Shown here one piece after another: positions 1-4,770 of a stretch of 7,208 nucleotides of DNA. The translations under genes and the position numbers were made by a program. The DNA comes from DASXBA01 sp046729895 (lineage in GTDB: Bacteria; Actinomycetota; Thermoleophilia; Solirubrobacterales; Thermoleophilaceae), in assembly GCA_046729895.1 (NCBI GenBank), contig JBKPHP010000252.1, positions 1-7,208 on the forward strand. Reading direction: 5' to 3'. The notes beneath the pieces were generated by a model. That model did no database searches, was not told the origin of the DNA, and was given only the letters and a program-made list of their open reading frames with translations. The stretch's first letter is position 1; each line of letters begins with the position of its first letter.

Positions 1-270
1 CGCTCCTAGGAGGGCGCGCCGCTGGGCGCTACCGTGGAGCGCGGCCGCTCCGCCCGCGACGGTGCGGCGGGCCGGGCCCGCTCCGGCGTCCGCGCCGAAC
101 GACGCCGCCGCGGCCTCCCATCCGGAGCTCGGACCGACCCGGTCAGAGGCGGCCGGCAGGGCGCTCGTGGGCACCGACGCGAGGGCGCCGAGGCGATGCT
201 CGCCGAGCGTGGAGAACTCGACGAGCGTGTCGAGCGCGGCACCGAGCCTGTCTCTGATCCGTGGGAACAT
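1..270 (-). CDS. Hypothetical protein, N-terminal part, cut by the left edge
   Basis: I do not recognise this protein. From ATG at 268-270 the minus frame stays open for 90 codons to position 1, so the gene is truncated by the window. An in-frame TAG lies five codons upstream, which fixes the start to this ATG. Residues 1-30 (start MFPRIRDRLGAALDTLVEFS) look like an amphipathic helical segment. Residues 31-80 are Ala/Gly/Pro/Ser-rich and linker-like. The last residues (AQRRALLGA) look like basic residues leading into a hydrophobic helix, so a membrane protein is possible. Codons have the G/C-ending bias of the neighbours. It follows mnhD on the same strand after a 117-bp gap, so it is probably a separate transcription unit. 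No Shine-Dalgarno is obvious. It does not resemble any hydrogenase or antiporter subunit I know. Confidence 0.55.
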   Translation of the reverse strand, partial: MFPRIRDRLGAALDTLVEFSTLGEHRLGALASVPTSALPAASDRVGPSSGWEAAAASFGADAGAGPARRTVAGGAAALHGSAQRRALLGA

Positions 271-279
271 GCGTTCGAG

Positions 280-285
280 AAGCTA
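280..285 (-). promoter_or_regulatory. Possible -10 box TAGCTT for the left-edge gene
   Basis: TAGCTT fits the actinobacterial -10 pattern TANNNT. It ends 9 nt before the ATG at 270, so a transcript would start about 2-3 nt before the ATG. No TTGACA-like -35 is visible at 16-18 nt. This is weak taken alone but repeats a pattern seen at other gene starts in the window. Confidence 0.3.
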
Positions 286-315
286 CGAGAGCCGGCGGAC
301 GGAAGGGTCGATTCG

Positions 316-333
316 CTGCAAGGTTTGTTGCAG
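316..333. repeat. 18-bp inverted repeat between mnhD and the left-edge gene
   Basis: CTGCAAGGTTTGTTGCAG has perfect 6-bp arms (CTGCAA/TTGCAG) around a 6-nt spacer. It lies 55 bp past the mnhD stop and 46 bp before the next gene's start. It is AT-richer than its surroundings and has no T-run, so an operator-type site for a dimeric regulator fits better than an intrinsic terminator. The bound factor is unknown. Apart from this dyad and the -10 candidate I see nothing else in 271-387. Confidence 0.4.
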
Positions 334-387
334 GGGCCGGCAAGACCCGGTCGGAGTGGCGGCGTGGCGCGTCGGCTCACGCGCCGG

Positions 388-2217
388 TCACGTGGTGAGC
401 GTGAGCGCGAAGATCGCAGCAAGCGTCGCCGTGCCAAGCGTCAGCCACGTCACGTAGTCGCCTACGTGGCTGGTCTGGAGGGCGCGCAGCTTCCCAAGGA
501 CGCCGGCGGCGAGGGTCTCGGCCCGGTCCACCGCGCCGGGCGCGCGTTCGCGGAAGAGGGCGACCGCCGCAAGGCCCAGTGCGAGCCCGACGGTGAGGAG
601 TCCGACGGCGACGCTGCCGATTCCCGGCTCGATCGTCTCGGCCTCCGCCTGGTGCCCGGTCACTCCATGCAGCACCGCCGCCGCGTATGCGGACCGATCC
701 ACGAAACCGGCTGCGGCGTCGAGCACCGCCTCGCGTATGTCAGGCACCAGGCCCAGCGCCAGGCCGGCCACCGCCAAGGCGACCGCCGGCGTGGTCATCG
801 TGCCCGGCACGCGGTCGTGGCGGTACTGGAGCTCGGGGTCCACCTCGTCCGGGGCCGCCGCGGCCCCGGCGGCGATCGGGTCGGTCCGCGGGCCCCAGCC
901 CACGAACACGCGACCAGCTGCCCGGAGCAAGGCGCCGCTCGTCAGCGCCGACGTGACCACGAAGACCACGGGCAGCCAGCCGTATCCGGCGTGGCCGGCC
1001 GCCTCCTCGATGAGCGCCTTGCCGAGCCAGGGTCCGAACGGCGGCAACGACGCCACCCCGAGGGCGCACAGAACCACGAGCGGTCCTGTCACGCGCAGCC
1101 TTCGCGCCCGACCACGCAACCGCAGCTCGTCGACGCTCTGGAACAGGTGCTGAAGGGCTCCCACGGAGACGAACAATGAGGCCTTCAGGCAGCCGTCGGC
1201 CGCAACCAAAAGCGCGGCGCCCGCCAGGGCACCGGAGTCGAGCAGGCCCAGTCCCGTCAGGAACAGGCCTATCTGGGCGATGGTCGCGAACGCCAGCATG
1301 CGCTTCAGGTGCCGGGCTCCGAAGCACAGCAAGGCACCGACCAGCGCCGTGAGCACCCCCGCGCTGATGAAGACGACCTGGAGCGCCTCCTCCCCTCCAC
1401 CCAGGGCGCCCGAGAACACGGTCCAGTACACGCGCGCCAGGGCGTACAGGCCGAGCTCGCTCATGGCCGCCGAAAGCAGCATGCATACGGGCGTGGGCGC
1501 CACCGAATAGGCATCGGCGAGCCAGAAGTGGAAGGGCACCACGGCCGCCTTGGTCAGGAATCCGACTGTGATGAGGGTGAACGAGATGACGACCAGGCCG
1601 TCGACGTTGCTGCCGGCCAGCGTCTGCCCGATCTGCGCCATGTTCAGCGCACCCGTACGCCCGTACAGGAGCGCTATCCCGGACAGGATGAAGAAGGCGC
1701 CCACGCTGTTCGTCACCGCGAAGTTGAGGGCCCCCTGGATGGGGCCCTCTTCCTCGATGTCGTAGGCCACCAGCGCGTAAGCGGACACGCTCAGCAGCTC
1801 GAAGAAGACGAACAGGTTGAACCGGTCCCCGGTGAAGCTGAACCCGACCATGGCCGCCAGGAACACCAGCATCAGCGCGTGGAAGAAGGGCCCCACTACG
1901 ACGAAGTAGCGCCAGGAGAACATGAAGGCGCCGACGAAGGTGAGCGCCACGAACAGCGCCAGGCCGGCCCCGATCTCGTCGATCGCGAAGGAGACCCCCA
2001 CCGCGGCGCCGTGGCGGGGCGTCCAGCCACCGAACCAGTAGACGACCTGCCCGTCGGCCACGTCCGAGAGCACGAGGGCGCACAGCACGGCCACGGCGAT
2101 CGCTGCGGCGAGCGAGGCGGCGTCCACCACCGGGCGCGGCAGCACGACCGCCGCGCCGACGAGCACGGCGGCCACCAGCAGCGGAATGGCGACGGCGAGG
2201 GGCGACAGGTCGGCCAT
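388..2217 (-). CDS. mnhD: Mrp/Mnh cation:proton antiporter subunit D (proton-conducting membrane subunit)
   Basis: This is the large ion-translocating subunit (609 aa) of an Mrp/Mbh-type antiporter complex, homologous to NuoL/M/N of complex I. It is highly hydrophobic, with about 14 or more membrane helices. Hallmarks are Glu140 in the FFELLS helix, Lys223 in LTKAAVVPFHFWLADAY, followed by APTPV, the HLKRMLAF segment (Lys305), Lys345 in ADGCLKASLF, and the ASLPPFGPWLGK loop with Lys400. These charged residues line the proton path in the family. The C-terminus is long for a MrpD: after a polar loop at about 443-473 come more helices and a terminal segment with SHVGDYVTW (583-591), which recalls NuoL/HyfB-type ends. 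It begins 3 nt after the mnhC stop and is the last gene of the operon. Ion specificity (Na+ or other) cannot be read from the sequence. Confidence 0.93.
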   Translation of the reverse strand: MADLSPLAVAIPLLVAAVLVGAAVVLPRPVVDAASLAAAIAVAVLCALVLSDVADGQVVYWFGGWTPRHGAAVGVSFAIDEIGAGLALFVALTFVGAFMFSWRYFVVVGPFFHALMLVFLAAMVGFSFTGDRFNLFVFFELLSVSAYALVAYDIEEEGPIQGALNFAVTNSVGAFFILSGIALLYGRTGALNMAQIGQTLAGSNVDGLVVISFTLITVGFLTKAAVVPFHFWLADAYSVAPTPVCMLLSAAMSELGLYALARVYWTVFSGALGGGEEALQVVFISAGVLTALVGALLCFGARHLKRMLAFATIAQIGLFLTGLGLLDSGALAGAALLVAADGCLKASLFVSVGALQHLFQSVDELRLRGRARRLRVTGPLVVLCALGVASLPPFGPWLGKALIEEAAGHAGYGWLPVVFVVTSALTSGALLRAAGRVFVGWGPRTDPIAAGAAAAPDEVDPELQYRHDRVPGTMTTPAVALAVAGLALGLVPDIREAVLDAAAGFVDRSAYAAAVLHGVTGHQAEAETIEPGIGSVAVGLLTVGLALGLAAVALFRERAPGAVDRAETLAAGVLGKLRALQTSHVGDYVTWLTLGTATLAAIFALTLTT

Positions 2218-2220
2218 CGT

Positions 2221-2571
2221 TCAGGCCTGCGGCTGCTTGGGGCGCAGCTCATCGGGATCGAGCGTCCCGTAGCGCTTGTGGGCCTGCACGGCGAGCGCCA
2301 GGAGCAGCGCCGTGACGGTCGTGCCGACGACCACGTCGGTGAGCGTCAGCGCCTGCACGATCGGGTCGACGGCGGGCGTTGTCGGCGGCACGTCGGCGAA
2401 GATCGGCGGCTCGGCGTCCTTGACGTAGCCGATCGACAGGAGCAGGAGATAGGACGAGGACTGCATCACCGCGAGGCAGACGACCAGGTGGAGCAGGTTG
2501 CGGCTGGTGACGATCCCGTAGAGGCCGACGAGCACGAGCCAGGCCGCGACGATGTACGGCAGGACGCTCAT
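2221..2571 (-). CDS. mnhC: Mrp/Mnh antiporter subunit C (NuoK-like)
   Basis: This is a small membrane subunit (116 aa) homologous to NuoK and MbhG, with three predicted helices (about 4-22, 28-49, 72-96). Family signatures are GLYGIVTSRNLLHL (16-29), VMQSSSYLLLLSIGY (35-49), the loop ending AVDPIVQALTLTD (67-79) and the cytosolic tail KRYGTLDPDEL. The two NuoK membrane glutamates are not conserved: Ala34 sits at the first position by alignment with E. coli NuoK and Val86 near the second, as expected for MrpC. An acidic Asp79 lies in helix 3. The ATG overlaps the upstream mnhB stop by 4 nt (ATGA), and GGAGGT lies 3 nt before it, which settles the start. The subunit works in the membrane arm next to MnhD. 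Confidence 0.93.
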   Translation of the reverse strand: MSVLPYIVAAWLVLVGLYGIVTSRNLLHLVVCLAVMQSSSYLLLLSIGYVKDAEPPIFADVPPTTPAVDPIVQALTLTDVVVGTTVTALLLALAVQAHKRYGTLDPDELRPKQPQA

Positions 2572-3329
2572 CGGACCTCCCGGCGACGCTTGATCAACGT
2601 CTGCTGAAGGAACTCGGACAGCATGAAGGCGAACCCGCCGGTGACCGCAAGCCCGACGGCCAGGTTGCCCAACGGAATCGTGCCGGCGGAGATGAGATGC
2701 CCAGCCGTCCGGATCGGAAGGAAGTTCTCGAAGAAGGATCCGGCGAAGATCAGCCCGCCAATGGCGATGAGCACGAATCCGGCGGCGCCCGCCCCCTCGG
2801 CCGCCTCGATCAGCGCGGTGGGGCCGACCCGGCGCATCGTCATGTAGTCGGCCGTGAGGTAGGTCAGGAGCAGGCCCGTGGCCAGGATCACGCCGCCCTG
2901 AAACCCTCCGCCGGGGGTCTGGTGGCCGTGGGCCACCACGTAGATGCCGATCAGCACGGTTGGGGCCACCAGCAGCGTTCCCGTCACGCGTACCACCAGG
3001 CTCGTTTCCGGCACCCGGCGGCCGGGGACGTCGTCGTCGGGACTGGCGACGTGCTCGCCTCGCAGCGTGCGGAGCAGGCTGGCCACGCCGACAACCGCCG
3101 CGAAGAGGATGAACTCCTCCCCGAGCGTGTCGAACCCGCGGAAGTCGAAGTTCACGGTGGTGACCACGTCGGTCGAGGCCCGGTCCGGGACGGACAGCCG
3201 GTTCAGGAGGTGCCCGTAGGCGCCGTCGAAGCTCCCGAAGTCGGGCAGTCCTACGAAGCCCCAGATCAGGGCGGCGAACAGCGCCGTTCCGGCGACGGCG
3301 AAGACACGGAGCCGCAGACGCCGGCTCAC
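2568..3329 (-). CDS. mnhB: Fused MbhE-like domain + Mrp/Mnh antiporter subunit B
   Basis: This 253-aa protein joins two antiporter parts. Residues 1-95 match the MbhE / extreme C-terminal region of MrpA: an N-terminal helix (about 9-27), then VNFDFRGFDTLGEEFILFAAVVG (59-81) with the family DFRGFDTLGE signature. After a polar linker (about 90-112), residues 113-245 are MnhB/MbhF, with helices and the signature GHQTPGGGFQGG (135-146). The basic tail is KRRREVR. In many bacteria the first part belongs to MrpA and the second is a separate gene. The start is GTG, overlapping the DUF4040 stop by 4 nt (GTGA), with AGGAGGAG (3338-3345) 8 nt upstream. It should sit in the membrane beside the DUF4040, C and D subunits. 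Confidence 0.9.
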   Translation of the reverse strand: MSRRLRLRVFAVAGTALFAALIWGFVGLPDFGSFDGAYGHLLNRLSVPDRASTDVVTTVNFDFRGFDTLGEEFILFAAVVGVASLLRTLRGEHVASPDDDVPGRRVPETSLVVRVTGTLLVAPTVLIGIYVVAHGHQTPGGGFQGGVILATGLLLTYLTADYMTMRRVGPTALIEAAEGAGAAGFVLIAIGGLIFAGSFFENFLPIRTAGHLISAGTIPLGNLAVGLAVTGGFAFMLSEFLQQTLIKRRREVR

Positions 3330-3556
3330 TTGCGGCGCTCCTCCTCCCAGCGGACCCGCGCGAGCGCGAGCAGGATCATGAGCGGCAGCGCCACGGCTCC
3401 GACCACCGTCTGCGAAAGGGCGACGTCGGGTGCCTGGAAGACGAAGAAGAGGAGGCCGAGGACGAGGCCGTAGAGCGAGGCCATCAGGGCCTGGCGGAGG
3501 GGATCGCGGGCCAGCACGACGCAGGTCCCGCAGACCGCGACCAGCAAGAGCACCAC
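3326..3556 (-). CDS. DUF4040 / MbhD-like small antiporter subunit (MrpA C-terminal-like); start probably further upstream
   Basis: This is a small membrane protein corresponding to MbhD, or to the DUF4040 stretch of MrpA. It has about three helices and the signature QAPDVALSQTVVGA (41-54), plus a charged tail RVRWEEERRK. The conservative start given is GTG at 3556 (76 aa), but it has no nearby Shine-Dalgarno and cuts into the first helix. An in-frame ATA at 3572-3574 would add six residues after the initiator (EPLQAV, MEPLQAV in all). It overlaps the mnhG stop as ATAG and has AGGAG just 5 nt upstream, mirroring the 4-nt overlaps at the other inner junctions. CTG at 3565 is another option. The 3' end overlaps the next gene by 4 nt. 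In the complex it is expected to bridge the small E/F/G subunits and the B/C/D core. Confidence 0.85.
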   Translation of the reverse strand: MVLLLVAVCGTCVVLARDPLRQALMASLYGLVLGLLFFVFQAPDVALSQTVVGAVALPLMILLALARVRWEEERRK

Positions 3557-3570
3557 GGCCTGCAGCGGCT

Positions 3571-3897
3571 CTATGGGTGCTCCTTCTGGCGGTGCTCGTG
3601 GTCCAGGATGACGAACCGCCCGTGCCGCCGGATCCGGATCGCCCGAGCCGTGGCGTGCACGAGGACGGGACTCGTCACCAGGAGGATGACCGCGGTGAGC
3701 ACCGCCTTGACGCCCATCGACGAAAGCGGCTCCTCGACGAGCACGGCGGCCGCGATCGCGACCGGCGCGACCGTGGCCGCCGGTCCGGTGAAGTGGAGCT
3801 GCTCGAGCGGTCCCTTCGACGCCAGCAGCCCGAGGCCGCTGAGCAGCACGGAGGCAACTCCGAGCCCCAGCAGAACATCGACCGCCACCTGGCTCAT
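3571..3897 (-). CDS. mnhG: Mrp/Mnh antiporter subunit G
   Basis: This is a small membrane subunit (108 aa, usual for MnhG/MbhC) with three predicted helices (about 7-27, 40-55, 64-84). Family features are GLGLLASKGPLEQLHFTGPA (21-40), the SSMGVKAVLTAVILLVTSPVLVHATARA stretch (59-86) and a basic, His-rich cytosolic tail ending HEHRQKEHP. The ATG overlaps the mnhF stop by 4 nt (ATGA), with GGAG 8 nt upstream. The TAG stop lies in the sequence ATAG, discussed as the next gene's start. In Mrp/Mbh complexes the E, F and G subunits form a peripheral membrane block needed for assembly and cation transport. Confidence 0.92.
   Translation of the reverse strand: MSQVAVDVLLGLGVASVLLSGLGLLASKGPLEQLHFTGPAATVAPVAIAAAVLVEEPLSSMGVKAVLTAVILLVTSPVLVHATARAIRIRRHGRFVILDHEHRQKEHP
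3580..3587 (-). promoter_or_regulatory. Strong Shine-Dalgarno AGAAGGAG that points to an ATA start
   Basis: AGAAGGAG inside the end of mnhG is followed by CACCC and then ATAG (3571-3574). The spacing of 5 nt suits initiation at the ATA. The next usable starts, CTG 3565 and GTG 3556, are 14 and 23 nt away. This site therefore decides the likely start of the DUF4040 gene. Confidence 0.55.
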
Positions 3898-4145
3898 ACC
3901 CAGCGCTCCAGGAAGCGGACGAACGTGAGCGAGCCCGCGAACGAGAGCAGGGCGCTGACGAGGGCGAGGTCAGCGAAGGGATCGCGGTGCAGGCCCTGGG
4001 CGATCAGCAGCAAGGTGAGCGTCGTGAGCGTGGACGCCAGCTCCAGCGCCACGAGGGCGCTGATCCGAGACCCGCGCATAACTATCCAGATGCACGGCGC
4101 GAGGCCGAACAGCATCACGGTCGCGGCGACGAGCCAGGCGTTCAC
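3894..4145 (-). CDS. mnhF: Mrp/Mnh antiporter subunit F
   Basis: This is an 83-aa subunit with three predicted helices (about 3-23, 28-49, 58-77) and the MnhF/MbhB signature DPFADLALVSALLSFAG (55-71), in which Asp59 lies at the start of helix 3. Length and helix pattern fit the family. The start is GTG, overlapping the mnhE stop by 4 nt (GTGA). No strong Shine-Dalgarno is visible, so translation is probably coupled to mnhE. The 3' end overlaps mnhG by 4 nt. Confidence 0.92.
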   Translation of the reverse strand: MNAWLVAATVMLFGLAPCIWIVMRGSRISALVALELASTLTTLTLLLIAQGLHRDPFADLALVSALLSFAGSLTFVRFLERWV

Positions 4146-4702
4146 GAGCCGGGGTCCAGGTCAGGGGTGCGCTCCGTCCTGACCAGCTGGTGCACCAGTG
4201 CGGTCTCGCGCGGCTCGTCGAAGCCGACGACCACCGTGTTGGGAGAGACGCAGCCCAGCCACTTGGCCACCACCGCGCGGGCCAGGGTGCGTGGATCGCC
4301 ACCCTCGGCCTCCGGGAAGTGGACGGTGCGGTAGCAGCCCTCGATCGGCTCCCGCCGCCACGCGGCCAAAGCGAGCTCCCGGAAGATCCGAAGGCAGTCC
4401 ACGACGATCTCGCCGGGCAGGCGAAGCAGGGCGAGCCCCCAGCGCAGATCGGGGGCGAAGGGCGCGTACCCCTTGGAGCGGACCAGCTCGGCTGCCGTAG
4501 CCGAGAAGGTGGCCGCGACCGCACCGGCGACGAACTCGGCGCCCTCCGTCTTGAACACCAGCAGCATCCAGAGCCCGAACGAGACGAGCCACCAGGCCAC
4601 GAAGAAGGCCGTTCGCTCCAGCGGTGTCTCGAGCGCACGGGGGCGGCCCCGGGCTATCAGGCTGGCCTGGCGCGAGGGCCGCCTTCGCCGTCGCTCCTCC
4701 AC
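4142..4702 (-). CDS. mnhE: Mrp/Mnh antiporter subunit E
   Basis: This is the first gene of the antiporter operon, a 186-aa MnhE/MbhA homologue. A strongly basic N-terminus (MEERRRRRPSRQ...) precedes two hydrophobic helices (about 32-50 and 54-72). A soluble domain follows, with LRLPGEIVVDCLRIFRELAL (93-112) and the family signature SPNTVVVGFD (153-162). The GTG at 4702 has no Shine-Dalgarno before it. Instead TAGGCT (4710-4715) ends 7 nt upstream, suggesting a leaderless mRNA starting at the GTG. The next in-frame GTG would remove much of the first helix, so 4702 is preferred. It lies 68 bp downstream of idh on the same strand, so some read-through is possible. Confidence 0.9.
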   Translation of the reverse strand: MEERRRRRPSRQASLIARGRPRALETPLERTAFFVAWWLVSFGLWMLLVFKTEGAEFVAGAVAATFSATAAELVRSKGYAPFAPDLRWGLALLRLPGEIVVDCLRIFRELALAAWRREPIEGCYRTVHFPEAEGGDPRTLARAVVAKWLGCVSPNTVVVGFDEPRETALVHQLVRTERTPDLDPGS

Positions 4703-4717
4703 TTAGCGCAGCCTAAG
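4702..4717. repeat. Inverted repeat CTTAG-N6-CTAAG over the mnhE start and -10 box
   Basis: The 5-bp arms CTTAG (4702-4706) and CTAAG (4713-4717) flank six bases. The site covers the -10 candidate and touches the mnhE start codon, an ideal place for repressor binding. The TTAGG...CTAA arrangement is loosely similar to DtxR/IdeR-type metal boxes but shorter, so the regulator is unknown. Confidence 0.3.
4710..4715 (-). promoter_or_regulatory. -10 box TAGGCT of the antiporter operon
   Basis: TAGGCT fits TANNNT and ends 7 nt before the GTG of mnhE, so transcription should start at or next to the start codon. There is no recognisable -35 at 16-18 nt. TTGACG at 4748-4753 is 32 nt away, too far to pair with it. 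Confidence 0.45.
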
Positions 4718-4725
4718 GGCCGAAT

Positions 4726-4736
4726 CCCCGTCGGGG
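4726..4736. repeat. Small GC dyad CCCC-GTC-GGGG in the idh-mnhE gap
   Basis: The 4-bp G:C arms with a 3-nt loop could form a small hairpin in the transcript after idh. No T-run follows in the minus direction (next bases ATTCGG), so it is a poor intrinsic terminator. It may slow or partly end idh transcription, or mean nothing. Confidence 0.2.
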
Positions 4737-4770
4737 TGCGTCGGTGGCGTCAAGGACCGAGCCGGCCTCC

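Noticed and set aside
6..437. 143-codon minus-strand frame over the mnhD 3' end and left-edge region
   Set aside because: Serine/arginine/proline low-complexity translation, and it overlaps the end of mnhD. The frame from 270 to the edge has a better start and more protein-like composition.
34..1179. 381-codon plus-strand frame antisense to mnhD
   Set aside because: Arg/Gly/His-rich, low-complexity translation with no recognisable motif. High-GC genes often leave the opposite strand open, and mnhD is clearly the real gene.
740..2083. 447-codon minus-strand frame inside mnhD
   Set aside because: Out-of-frame shadow of mnhD, Arg/Gly/Pro-rich, with none of the hydrophobic character or motifs of the family.
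1309..2607. 432-codon plus-strand frame across mnhD, mnhC and the end of mnhB
   Set aside because: Crosses three real genes on the other strand; composition rich in Glu, Arg, His, Gly and Gln with no domain.
2697..4182. Two plus-strand frames (2697-3473 and 3430-4182) antisense to mnhB through mnhF
   Set aside because: Overlap each other and several well-supported genes; arginine-rich random-like sequence.
4748..4753. TTGACG as -35 of the antiporter promoter
   Set aside because: It lies 32 nt from the TAGGCT box, far beyond 16-18 nt, and no other -10 fits at the right distance.
4726..4770. Intrinsic terminator after the IDH gene
   Set aside because: Only a 4-bp stem with no T-run; insufficient for an intrinsic terminator call.
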